Shown: piece by piece, positions 1 to 12,400 of the stretch
Numbering within the stretch: the stretch's first letter is position 1
How the letters are laid out: the number at the start of each line of letters is the position of its first letter
Origin: Tetranychus cinnabarinus
Lineage: Eukaryota > Arthropoda > Arachnida > Trombidiformes > Tetranychidae
Assembly: GCA_022266195.1 (NCBI GenBank)
Contig: WHVY01000001.1
Span: 8,804,001-8,868,000, forward strand
Length of the DNA: 64,000 bases
Direction of reading: 5' to 3'
The notes under the pieces: model-generated
The model's database searches: none
What the model was told of the DNA's origin: nothing
The model's input: only the letters and a program-made list of their open reading frames with translations
Translations under genes and position numbers: made by a program

Positions 1-437
1 ATTAAAAACACCTTTATTACAACTTTATATTTGAACTGATCAATTGAAAGCTGGTGTCTGTATTGTGAGAAATTTAATGAATATATCATTTGACATACAC
101 ACTTGAAGATATTGTTCCCTAATCAAATTTAATTAAAATTTGTCAAAAAGTTAGACACATTGACGATGATAATGAGTGATGTGTCTCTTCACTTTAGAGT
201 AAATTTCAACCTTTTCATGTTAAGTCATGTGAATTATGTCATGTTAAACTGAAACTACAAATCGAATCACATAACAAAAGAAAATAATTTCCTCAATCGA
301 CTTCTTAATAAGATCAATCAATAAACTACCGAGTCTGATTTAATTCGAGTATTCAATGAGAACGCTGTAAATTGATAGCATTCAATCAACCCATTGTAAT
401 AATATTTCCATGGAACGGAATTTCTATTGAAACTTAC

Positions 438-3400
438 CTCTAACAATCCTGCACTTCCATCTTGTTTAATAATACTGTAAATAGCCCAAATAGGTATTTG
501 ACCAAGTATGGTGAGTGTAACTCCCCAGCCAACGACATCGGCCCACCAAGGAAAATCATAATTACCAAGTTTCAAAGGTTTATGGGTTGCAAGTGAATAT
601 ATAGCAATAAAGGATAGGACCAGGGGAGAAGTCCAGGTCCAAGTCAACTTCCAGTACAGGCCAACACGACGGCCAAGCATATATTGAATGTCGTAGGCAA
701 AATTTTTGAATCCATAAATCCACATAACGGCAATACATTCAACAACAGCAATGTAAACCAAAGGTAAACCACTTCCATAGTAGTCCAGAATCTCAAAGAT
801 ATATTTACCACCGCGTGTAACACAAGTTAAACCAACGAGAAAGCAAAATGTACCAAGGCCAAAACAACATGCTAACCGGTGTTTTCGTACAAAATGAAAT
901 TCATCACATAAACTGGTAATAATACTTTCCAAAAGAGCAAACTGCAACGAAAAGTCAAAACAAGATTAATTCAAGGAAACAAAGAAACAAAGAAACAAAG
1001 AGTTAATGTTGATCTCATGGTTTAACATTTATGATTCATCTTCTCTTCCCACTAACAACTGTAAGTTAAACTAACAACCAATAGTTATTTTCATAGCGCA
1101 TTGTTTAATTTTGCTTTTTTTAGCAACAAAAAATTGATTTATCAACACTGAAAGAATCAAAATAGATCTTTTACATCCTCAAGTTCATTGTCAACACATT
1201 GCATTGTATCCATCGTTTTATTTGATTATTTTTGAGATTCATTTCAAATCAATTTTGATTTGCTTTTTACTTTTGATAAATCTAGCAAAGTTCATAAAGA
1301 TATCAACAGAGAAAATTGCTGCGACTAATTGAATCAATTTACTTATTGCTCCAGTACAATATTTAAATAACAAGAAGATGTTGAAAACCTTAAAGGCTCA
1401 ACTCAATCAAAATCGGGTCATTTCGAGCCTCATATTTCGTCATAAATTTCAACATAATTTCATTTATCAAAAGAGTAATTGTAAATTGAATTAGAAGCCA
1501 AAAAACATGAAACAGTCATTTGAAACTATTAAAAAATTAACATTAATGCTAACATTTCATCAACAAGCCTCATGATACAAGTTATTCAAAATTCAAGTTG
1601 ATTCCAAATGAATTTGTCCTACACTTTTGTTCAAATACATATTAACACAGAAACCAACCTCAAAACAACTAAGCCTTACATCGACGTGAAAATGGTAAAT
1701 CCAATGTCATACAATTTATAATAAAAAAATGAGTATTTAACGCGCTTTTTACCAACCATTAACCACTTGTACCACTTGACTAATAAACCCACCCGAAGCC
1801 TTTAATCTATCAACACATCAATTGTTTTCAGGTATTAAATTGTGAAGTCATTTTCTTGTCAAAAATAAAAAATCTGACCATGTTTTAGTGAATTTGATCA
1901 AATAATGAAAAAATCATCACAATAACAATGATAATAATGAATGAAAGCAAATCCACTTTAACAATTCATTATGATACAAGATTGAGATAATCAAATAACA
2001 ATTTACTTGTAGTCAAACAATGCAAGACAATTTCAACCTGACAAAGATTAAACATTTTTTGGTACTAAATTGAATTCAAATTGTACAATATTGTTAACTC
2101 TATGATTGGCAGTCCATCAATCCAAGTCATTTTTAATGATTGAATTGAACGATTGTTCAAGCTCACAATATTTATTTGAATGAAAAACTTGCACAGCTTT
2201 CGACCTACGCCCGAGTCAAAAAAAAGGTTTAATTATAATTGTAAAGTAAAAGTAAAGTTAAACAACCCAATTTTGTGTTGGTTTGAGCATTGAAAAAGAT
2301 TGAATCTTATTTTCAACTTACCTCTGAATCAAGACCCAGAATGAAAAGCATGGCAAAAAATGCCACTGACCATAATTCAGGAAATGGTAGACGGGAAAGT
2401 GCTTCTGGATAAATGACAAAAGCTAAACCAGGACCAGATTGTACCACATCTTTAACTTCAATACCAAGTTCATGAGCTAAAGCACCAAGAACTGAAAAAA
2501 TGACCAAACCAGCAACTATGCTTGTTGTCGTATCCAGAACACTGACCACTATAGCATCACTAAACAAGTAAAAAGTTAATGTAAAAAGGATCAAATGTTA
2601 ATAGTCTTTCTGGACAATCGACCATTTTTAATAACTTTTATTGATCTTAATGAATGATTGATTGAATTGAATGGAGCATTTTGATATTGACATTTAATCA
2701 CTTGAAATTTGATACATTCAGTAATATATCATCTAGATTCACCTGAAAATGCATTTAAGTGCTTGAGATTTCAAGTTTTCAAGGATTTTCAGTCAAGGAT
2801 TCAAGTTTATGAACAACTTACCGAAAAACGTTGTGCCTAAAACCATTGTAACTGCTGTACATAATTAACGCTCCCATTGAGACGCCAAGTGAAAAAAACA
2901 TTTGACTTGCTGCTGCCAGCCAAACCTGTAAATAAATTGAAACAAGTCGTTGATTTATTTTATCGAGTTTTGTATCATTTTTGTTTTACATTCAACAACA
3001 TTGCCAAAAGGGTTGCCCATAAGTAATCATCTTGGTTTTATGTAAATTATGAATGAATAGCGAAACCAGAGGAAAGTGCAAAGAAAATTTTTTGCAAAAG
3101 AAAAAAGAAAGTTACCTGAATAGATAACAATTTATCCCATGAAGGTGTAATGAAATATTTAACTCCTTCCCATGCACCGGTTCGCGTAAATCCAACGAGT
3201 AAAAGTGAAAACAAAATGAAATAAGGAAAAGTGGCTGCAAAATAAACCACTTTACCACTCGTTTTAACCCCTTTAACTAAACACAAAACTGTGATTAACC
3301 AGCTAATTGCAAGGCACATTGCAAGATCCCATTTGATTCCACCAAGGTTTTCAATTGAATCAGTTGATTCCAAAACTTTATTCCTACAAGTATTAGAAAT

Positions 3401-4938
3401 CAAAAGATGTGTAAAATTGTTTAAAGTGGAACAGCTAAATACAAATTGTAAAAGGCGATCGAATAGATAACTTACTCCCAAAAAATTTCACTTGATGATT
3501 TGGATCCTTCCCTGAAAGTGACCTGGAAAAATTCCAACAAAAAGAAAATTAGTAAATTAGAAAAATTTTAAAATTAAATTGCCAAAACTCATAACTCATA
3601 ATTTAGCCCAATAAGTCTTAGCCTTATCTCTATTGATTGTCCATTAAAAATTTTGCATCAATAATCGTCTTTTGATTTTTCCTTTTTTTATAAATTTTAC
3701 CAATTTTCCTTATTTTTTGTCGAAATTCACTCAAATATTCAACTTGAGAATTATTTTTACCTTTGAAAACGATTTTTAAAACAAAATTTTCGACCAGAAA
3801 ACATGTCTTTATAAAAGTCAATCACAGTCTATCGATGAAGTTTGTATTGCAACTCGAGTGATTGGAAAAGGTCAAAGACTTGTTATCTTTATGAATAAAA
3901 ATGTAATTTAAACAATCGAGTAAACTCACATTTTCAGATCGGACCTGACAATTGGTTCCTTCAGCCCACTCGTGATCACAACTTGTCCAAGGTAGGCCAT
4001 AACGGAAAACCGATCCAATAAAATAAAGAGCATAGGAAAGGACAACATTGTAAAAGATGCAAACACAAAGACAAACGGAAACCATTGCAGCACCAACACC
4101 TTTGGCAAGGGGACAGCAAGACCAAATGGAAAGTGGACCTTTGGATACAAACTGGCCAATAGTCAGTTCCATAAAATACATTGGTTTACCTGCTAAGGTC
4201 AACATGATCAAGTAGGGAATAAGGAAAGCTCCACCACCATTTTCATAAGCCAAGTAAGGGAAACGCCAAACATTACCAATACCAACCGATAGGCCAATAC
4301 AGGAGAGTAAAAATTCCCACTTTGAGTCCCAGCGAGCTCTGCCCGTTTCATTTGTCGGGTTTGAAGGGTCACTCTCCATTTTATCAGTAACCGAGTCACC
4401 ATTTGTTAACCGTTTTAACTGACTTGATGGTTGTGCTTCTCGCACAGTCTCATCATTTGTAGTGCCATTATGATCCTGGTTAAAGTTGTTATTGCATTTT
4501 TCCAGTTTATCATTGCGTATAATTTTTCCCTGTCAACATGCAAAGATAGTAAAAAATGAGTTTAATTTTTTTGCTGAAAATCCAGAAACATCAAAAGGTC
4601 AACATTCTAAATTTTAATAGAGATACGCTCTGATTTCAATTAAAATCTCAATTTAATCATGATTGTTAATTGAACCAAAGATCATCTTTACTCGGGAAAA
4701 AAACATTTGTTTCCAAAACCATTTAGTATCTTCTCATCTAACCTGTTCATTTTAAATTGGTGTCAATTAACAAGTATGAGCTTTGAAACAATAAAGATGC
4801 AAACCTTTCCTTCGTTCAGGTTAATCAACTTACCTCAGTTTCATGCATTTTACCCGAATGATCATGTTCTTTGTGAAAATCATCAGAATCATTTTTCTTT
4901 CTGGTTCCTGTACAGAACTCACTCGAGACCAAAGTCAT
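438..4938 (-). CDS. SLC6 sodium/chloride-dependent amino-acid-type transporter (3' end beyond window)
   Basis: Plasma-membrane symporter of the SLC6 family, which uses sodium and chloride gradients to import small amino-acid-type substrates. Coding exons, read 5' to 3' on the minus strand, are 4834-4938, 3930-4529, 3476-3523, 3116-3383, 2822-2925, 2322-2559 and 438-941, all with GT-AG borders. The ATG at 4938-4936 follows an in-frame TAA. TM1 carries the NVWRFPY signature. The aspartate found in this segment of monoamine transporters is glycine here (SVGIGNVWRF), which favours a glycine/GABA/amino-acid-type substrate. The second extracellular loop has the paired cysteines after LPW. Later exons carry GKVVYFTATFPY-like TM5, SGPGLAF and YPEAL segments. 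The last visible exon ends in TM12, so the C-tail exon lies off the left edge. Oddity: exon 3476-3523 is one base too long for its neighbours (T7 run at 3480-3486). Family is certain; exact substrate is not. Confidence 0.9.
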
Positions 4939-6839
4939 CTTTAATTAACCAATTAATTGTTTTCTTGCCAACAGACTTAAGTTAATAATCTTTCCCTTTA
5001 TGTTGACCAATTAATTTTGCCAATCAAGCAAACTCCAAAGAGCAATTAACTTTACCAATTTATAACCTATTAATAATAATGAGAAGAAGGATAATCAATT
5101 TGTGTACAATATTGAAACAATTTATTTTGTCTAATTTTCAATCAAAATGATGTAAAATCAAATGGCACAATTGATCAACAGCTTTAATGACTTTTATAAT
5201 CAACAGGAAATTTTTTAAATTAAAGTGAAACTTGGAAACATTGGATTCAATCAATTGAGATAACCTAATTACTCCAAGACTAACTGAAAAACATGAATGA
5301 ATAAATTGTTTGGACAAATTGTGTGTAAAAACAAAAGTTAACCTTTATAATCAAATGCAAAATTGAAATAAATTGTTAATAATGAATCATTATTAATGAT
5401 AATCAATAGCTATAATTGATACTTAGCAAGGTTACCAGGTAAACCTGTTTACTATTGAATTTTAATGATAATTCATGTGAATTGAAAGGATTGAGTTTGC
5501 AGAAATTAAATTAACAAAAATGAGTGAAATCTACAGTAGGAAAATCAAGGACAATTAAAAGTGAAATTAAGCTGAAAGATGATTTAGTTACAATAATTAA
5601 AACAGAAATCATTTTGAAAAGTGAACAATGAACAAAAAATACAACAATAATCACGAGTTGAAGTGAAAACTCACGAAGTCAATCACCAAGAAAAGGTAAA
5701 GGTGTTGATCATCTTTTAAAAGCAAGAAATGTTTGAAATCGATTTTCAAACGATAGACAAAAAAGAGTTCAACTTACATGGATGTTTGCCAATGTGTTGA
5801 GTGAGGTTACGACTAATCAGGTTAAAGATGAAATGGTTATGACTTGTAAATGATGTTGATAATGATGATGGAAACAAAGCAAGTTTTAAAAATCGTAGCT
5901 TTAGACCAATAAATTGGACCGTTGTGTTGGAATAGATAAATAAATTGAAATTTGAATATTTTTCAAAGTTGAATGAGCAAAACAATGTATAAAATTTGTT
6001 GTAAAGAGTTGCAAAAATAAAATTGCTGTTGAAATTAAAAATTTGTGATGGTCAAACCCACTCTGGTCCAAAACTGGATAATTAAAAAAACAGAGGAAAA
6101 AGAAAAATGTTCAACTTAATGTTCAACTAAAAAGAGTTGATAACAATTAAGATGGTCCAGTTTAATGGCTTAACGCTTTGTAACTCAAGAAAACCATTAA
6201 AATGAAGCGAAATTGTGAACCAACATTGAGTCACGTGTTTAACGTTCAAAGCAAAAAATAGCGCCATCTAATGACTGAAAAAGATTAAGCAATTGAATAA
6301 TTTTTTCTCAATCACAATCATCCTCGAATAGAACCAACATTCAAATGACCAAAAGTTACTTTCATGAGACAAAAACTCGAGTTGAAGAGTTACTTTATTC
6401 AGAACGTAGATTATTTCGTTTTCTGTGAATTGCTTCCTTTCTGATGCATCGTGGAATATTAGTTTAAATGTTACAATCCTTAGGACTAAACCATCAATCT
6501 GAATCTGGACGATGGATCACGAAATTCAATCAAAATTCATCGTAAAAACTAATGTTAACTCTTTAACTCGAAAGTTTTTTTTCTTGGGAAAGTTTTGCTC
6601 ATTTGAAAGCCGGTTTTACTCTTTTGTAGAGAAGATCGACATGAGTATTTTCGTCGTATCGATGTAAACCATATCGTTTACTTTATACGAATATCCATTT
6701 ATCGATAATTATCGATCAATTAATAAAATATTGTACATGAATAACTTGATTAAAATAAGAAATTAATATGGCCAGGTGTGATTGAATTAGTTTTTCTTCA
6801 TTTTTATTAACATATTCACGAACAGGTTATGCGTTATAT
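4939..6839. other. upstream region of the SLC6 gene; no coding exon seen
   Basis: About 1.9 kb of AT-rich DNA upstream of the transporter start codon. I see no protein-like frame. A minus-strand donor-like site (CAT|GTAAGT, near 5777) could close a non-coding first exon of the transporter, but nothing else supports it. At 6655-6720 there are several ATCGAT-containing palindromes, including ATCGATAATTATCGAT, in an otherwise AT-rich stretch. Confidence 0.4.
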
Positions 6840-7584
6840 AATGAAAAATTGGTCCAAAACATTGGAGTCATGCCTTATTTCAATCGCTTTGTGAAAATTT
6901 TGAATTTTTTCACTCACATTTCTCATGATTAAACCTTGATATTAACTCGCAAAGATGCGAGACTTAGAAGCCACCTACATGTTTCATATGCGAAACAATG
7001 ATTATCTGAATCGTTGAAAACACTCTTGAGTTGAGTTGTTTGTTGATGAATAGAAGAGTTAAAAGACGAAAATTATGAACATCAATCAGTTTGCAGGAGA
7101 TGTTTATTTGTATCTATCAAGTGTATCAGACAAGATTAACAAATTGCATGTTTTACTTTTATTACAAGTAATACTGTAATAGTTACAAAACTTAACTCCT
7201 ACAAGGAATTTATTGATAGACATTGTGATATTTACAATAAGAACTGTAAAGAAGTGCAGAAAGTATGAACTTACAATAAACTTCAAGAATCCATGAATCT
7301 TGAATGGTGCTATTGATGAGCCTTGGATTATCAGCTTTACAAATGATATTAACATGATTGTCATCACGAGTTGGCATTAAAATTAAGGCACTTGTTGTTA
7401 CAAGACCATCAGTTGAATAGCTTTCTCTGTGTTTATCAATAAAGAATGAGAAATTGCAAGTCAATCCCGATTAGGAGAATTGTGTATAAATCAATTGAAA
7501 AATTTGCATACCTTGAATATACCATTAGTTTGTCCTCTTTGAGCCAAACTATTCGTGCTGGTGGTCGAGATCGGGTAGCAAGGC
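6840..7584 (-). pseudogene. duplicated fragment of the sidestep-like gene (Ig3 exons)
   Basis: This segment repeats 13099-13850 in the same orientation. From about 7020 to 7584 the two copies differ at only a handful of bases, plus a 14-bp insertion here near 7155; the outer 180 bp are more diverged. It contains a complete-looking copy of the second Ig3 exon (minus strand, about 7275-7426, with the D-x-W-x-L-E-V end and its GTAAGT donor) and only the 3' half of the first Ig3 exon, which stops abruptly at 7584. It lies downstream of the gene's stop codon and has no partner exons, so it is read as a recent non-functional partial duplication. Confidence 0.85.
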
Positions 7585-7649
7585 AAGTAAAGAGTAGTGA
7601 AGAAAGTTTTCCTTTCGAGTCAAGAGTTTGGAGTTTGTGGGTTTGTGGG

Positions 7650-8060
7650 TTTGTAGGGGCATAAAAACTTTAGTTTTTTAGTGCTCCGATCAACAGTTTT
7701 CGAGAGAATTGAGGTTAAATTGAAACTTCGATCGCCTTTTGTACAGTTATTTAGCCAGATTTTCATCGAAATCATTTTCTTGATGTAACTTTTGATGGTC
7801 AACCGGAAAATGCACTTAGGATAAACCATATTAAGATCTGTTTAATGAAAGAATGATGATTGGAATGAGAAGGGTGCCATTCTCGAAATATTGAGGCTAA
7901 AAGTTGTGGCCAATGGCCAAAATCAAGACACCTGTCAATGAATCGAAAAAAGGCCGATAAACTATGTTCATTAAACATTTTTATCGACGAAAAATGAGTT
8001 TCAGATCTTTGACTCTTACGGTCACAAAATGCTCCAGGTTCAACGAGTGATAACTACAGC
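7650..8060. repeat. interspersed repeat family B, copy 1
   Basis: Aligns by eye with 49437-50010 (shared blocks include TTCGATCGCCTTTTGTACAG and TTACGGTCACA). Both copies contain the near-palindrome GGCCAATGGCC (here at about 7912). The first 35 bases (AGGGGCAT...) also match 40085-40120, which is the other half of copy 2. No coding frame is seen. It abuts the truncated end of the duplicated Ig exons, so its insertion may have cut that copy. Confidence 0.7.
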
Positions 8061-8221
8061 AAAATTTTTTTCGCAAATGAGTGTATTTTCTGGTTGATTA
8101 TCAAAAGTTACACCAGGAAAATGATCTTGTTAAATATTTTATGACACGCAGAGTATGTCATCTAAAATTTTCAGTGAAAAGTCATTGGAATTAAAGATAG
8201 AGAAATGAAAATAAGAATTAC

Positions 8222-8450
8222 CAGTTGCAGGGTCAACGTCTATTAATCTGCCAATTTCAAGTGTTTGCCACATAACAGTTGAATAAGTCTCCGATTTTCT
8301 AAATTTTTCATTTATACGATTAATATGGTAGTTATCAGGATTGTTATCAGAGTTGTAGGTGCAAAGAAGATGAGCATCCAGATGATGGATTCAAACCGGA
8401 GTTGAGAATCCATTGAAATATGTTCCAAAATGAACGTTTCTACGTTGAGT
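8222..8450 (-). pseudogene. exon-like relic with one in-frame stop
   Basis: On the minus strand a pyrimidine tract and CAG precede 8450, and a GTAATT donor follows 8222. The 229 bases between read as one frame of ordinary composition, ending in a stretch that includes MWQTLEIGRLIDVDPAT, interrupted by a single TGA. I do not recognise the family. It may be a decayed host or transposon exon, or chance. Confidence 0.25.
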
Positions 8451-8559
8451 CTGGAAGGAAAGAAAAGAATTGCTTTCACGATTGAAAAGCACAACTTAAC
8501 AAATTTTTCTCTCTTGAATTTTATGAAATTTAAAAGTAAAACTTTTTCCATGTTATCAA

Positions 8560-9470
8560 AAGATCAAAATCTTTAATTTTATTGTAAAATTCTTCATTCA
8601 TGAAAAAAATCGGTAGTTCAGCCTTTTTACATTTTGAAAATATTCAGAACTGATAAATTTGACTTTCAGCTTTCTAATGATACCGAAATTGGCCCAGTAA
8701 TTTCGAATTTATTATCATTCAAACGTCCGGAATCTGCTTCCAATCACCACGTACTTGTGTTTGAATAATTTCATTGGAAAATCTTTGTTTTGCATTAAAT
8801 TTCAGCTGCATGCAGATTTTGAATTGATATTTACAATGTTCGAAGAACAAAAATGTGAAGTATCATCCAAGAGTTGCTTCTTTTTGACCTCTATGGGTGT
8901 TATCGAAGAAATTTTCATGTATACTGTATACAGTAAGAACATATTGCCATAGTATGACCTGCAGCAGTATGACCCGAAAGTGAACACTTTGACCGTGCCA
9001 ATCTCAAAAATCGATAATTTTAGGCAAAAAATTAACAAGCTTTTTGTAATCCTCATCCTTGAATCTAATCTCAAAAAGTAGTGATTTATTAAAGATGGAA
9101 AAGTTAAGATTTTTGGGTCTTCCTATAAATTACAGTCACATCAATATTATCACACCTAGTACACTAATATATTGTTTAGATTCTTTTAATTCAGAAAAAT
9201 TTTAATAATTAAGGATTTAACTAAATGAATTTAAAATATTCATACAATCATGAGGATCAAATAGGAATTTATATGATTTTTTTTATATTTAAAGTATCGA
9301 AGTATTAAATTCATTGATGAGAAATCTCTACTTGTATATTTTACTACCTTGATTTTGCTCTTTTGATAACTATTAACTAATATCTGGAGCATTGACAAAA
9401 GTTTTACTCATGTAAAGTATCTCTATTAAGATTTTAGAAGTTGTTCTTTCCAATTGTAAAAGCGAGAAAT
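8560..9470. other. intergenic, nothing identified
   Basis: AT-rich DNA between the exon-like relic and the sidestep-like stop codon. Short open frames overlap on both strands with no domain signal. Confidence 0.5.
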
Positions 9471-12400
9471 TTAACATTTTCTTACTCTTAGATTTGTTGA
9501 ATATTGTAGGCTTCGACGTGGTAAAAGTTGATTTCGAGTTGAAAGATCATTTAGAAAAATGGAATTTCCAACGTTAGACACTTGTTGGTAATGAGAGGCT
9601 CGAATCTCGGGATTTGATATGATTGGATACAGCTTTTCATCGGCAAAGTTGATTCCATAGCCTTGTGAACCGGAACGACTAAGATTATAACTTGAAAACA
9701 TTTGATTGTTTGAAGGAATCAAATAATCGTTGAAATGATTTGATCCTGAAATGCAAGGATCAGCAAAATTATCCTTCGATAATGGGACAACATCTGGATT
9801 AATTTGACCCGGAGTATACGCTTTTATACAATTGTTTTGATCAGTGATTTGATTTTCGTTTAGAGACTCATCCAAACTATTTGAAGACAGAAAGAGAGGA
9901 AAAATTACAAATGAAAACCACAGGACATTTCAGCTGATTTTTTCGATGTTTTCTTTGCCTTTTACGCATCTCATCAACAAATGAGCTGAAATGGTCTTTA
10001 GAATACAGAGCTATACAACTTCGTTACCATGTTTTGCTCATTATCTCATGAACCAGACATGCTAGCTTACTCATATTGAACTGTACATTTTTGAGAAATG
10101 AGTAACATTAATTCAACTCAATTAAGGTCATTAAAGGTTATTAGTTCATTTGATCTCTAAATAATTTCTCATCACTATTTTTGAAGAGCACAGTCTTTTT
10201 ACATTATTTATAACTTTGAAAATCAACAATCTGTAGTAGAGGCGTTATTTGGACTCCAAACGACATTTGAAGTTCATTTTCTGAGAGTACAAACTTTTTC
10301 TCCCAACCAATTGATTAACCATATTGAAACATTCATACCCTTTGGCTGACATGAGTTATGAAAATGTAACAAGAATCAACAAATCTGAAAAACTTTTCCT
10401 TATCAGAAATGACATTCGAATGTCATTTAGAGGTCAAATAACGTAGTGATCTTGGACCTCTGTAGCGTGAACTGAGAATGCAAACAAGCGTTTATATGAC
10501 AGAATGCAAAACACCAGTGTATATCATCCAAGCATTTCAGCATAAAGAAATAATTCTAAAGATACCTGTCTAGCTTCTCACAAACTTTAAGCTTTCATAA
10601 GCATTCTTTTATTTGAAAAATATCGGCTTCTTGAATATGTTTTCTAGAGAGTGTTTCTAGATCGATTGAACAAATGAACTTAGAAAACCTTGAAACTTTG
10701 AGTTGATGGTCCTTCAATTATCAAAAGCGTACAGTTCAAATATTCAGAGATGTTCCGATATGATTGATCGATCGAAAAGATCGATAATCGGAGAGAAAAA
10801 TTTGATCGTGATCAATTTCAAAGAAGATCGATCATATCAACACATCCTCTGCTCGATATCAGAAGTTTGTTTTGATTAAAATTGTCTTTAAAAGTTATTT
10901 TTGTATAAAAAATAGTGAAAAGAAGCTCAAATATCGAAAAATTCCAGATCGATATTTATCGCTAGTTTAAGAGATCGATCGACTTAGCAAAAAGATCGAT
11001 CACCCCTTTGATCGAAAATCGTTCATCTCCAAAAATATGAGTAACCTAAAATATTTAACAAAACGTGAAGTAAACGAGGCTGAATAACATAGAATTATAT
11101 AAAAAATCAACTTACACTTCTTTCAATTGATGAATGGTTGTATTTTTGAATTTGCGATGTTTTTTAATGCAAACACCAATTATGATGACGATGGTTATTA
11201 AAATTAAAGCTGATAACAAGCCCAATCTAACAGCCGACATTATTTCAGAATCAAGTATGTAAAGGTTAAAATTATCTGTAATGAAAGATAATTTTATTAA
11301 TTTCTATTTTATTTTCTTGCAAAAAAGTCAATTTAATCGTTGACAAATTGCCATTTTTTGCCACAAACATTTTTGATTGTTTACCGTTTTTGGATGAAAC
11401 TGGTAAAGTTGATGTTACCAGGGAAATGGGTTTGCTTAACCCTTTTAAATTGGATGAATATAATATGAGGGTATAACTTGACTTTGGATTAAGGTCACTT
11501 ATATTGAATATAACAGGTTCACTTGAGGTTGTAATATTTTGCAGCACTTGTTTCCGATTGTTCAACACTTGAAGATTAAAGTTCTGAGACGAGCCTCCAT
11601 CGTAACCAGGTAAACATGAAACCTGTAATCGAGTCTCACTACGATTGGCTATTGTGCAAGCTTGAGGAGGTTCAGGTGGACCTGAACGGATTTACAGAAA
11701 TAGAAAAAAAATTCGAAACATTATTATTTTGTTGTAATACAAATATAAGCTAATCTTTGAAACGAAACGACTTTCTCTATTGGTTTTCACTAAATATGTT
11801 GCTTGGAAAGGCCTCAAGTCTTCGTTGAATATTCAAGCTCACCTGAAGGTATCAAAGTGAAGAGGCAAGGCTCAATCTGTGATCCAATGGCGTTTCTTGA
11901 CCAACATTCAAATATACCATAGTCTTCTTTGGATTTGACCTTATATTCAAGCCAACTAGTTAAACCTTCTGAAATGTACTTTAACCCCAGTGATTGATTA
12001 TCATGCACAATGGATCCATTGAAAAGCCAATAGAAATCCACTCGATCGGGTGAAGCTTCAACTTGGCATGGAATGGTAATCTTTTCACCAAGAGAAACAC
12101 CATAAACACTTCGTTGATCCTTTTTACAAGCTGGTTGATCTGTTTTTTGTTGCAATCAAACGAAGAAAAAAACAATGATAATTAGTGAGAATATTTTCAA
12201 TCTAAAATTGCATGTAACTTACAATGAACCTCTAAATGAAAGACATTGGAAATGTTTTCTCCTTCAATATTAATGGCTGAACATTGATACCGACCATGAT
12301 CTCTCCGAATCGACCTTTCTATAACCAATGTAGTATTGACTTGTTTCATTCTTGCTGTAAGAGAATGAAAAAGTTTGTTCAATAAGCTTGTTCAAAAGTT

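Noticed and set aside
3630..3821. Minus-strand Lys-rich frame in the SLC6 gene
   Set aside because: Lies entirely inside an intron bounded by good donor and acceptor sites; composition is typical of AT-rich non-coding DNA.
5746..5985. Minus-strand frame upstream of the SLC6 gene, considered as an N-terminal exon
   Set aside because: The transporter already has an ATG preceded by an in-frame stop at 4938. This region could at most be an untranslated exon.
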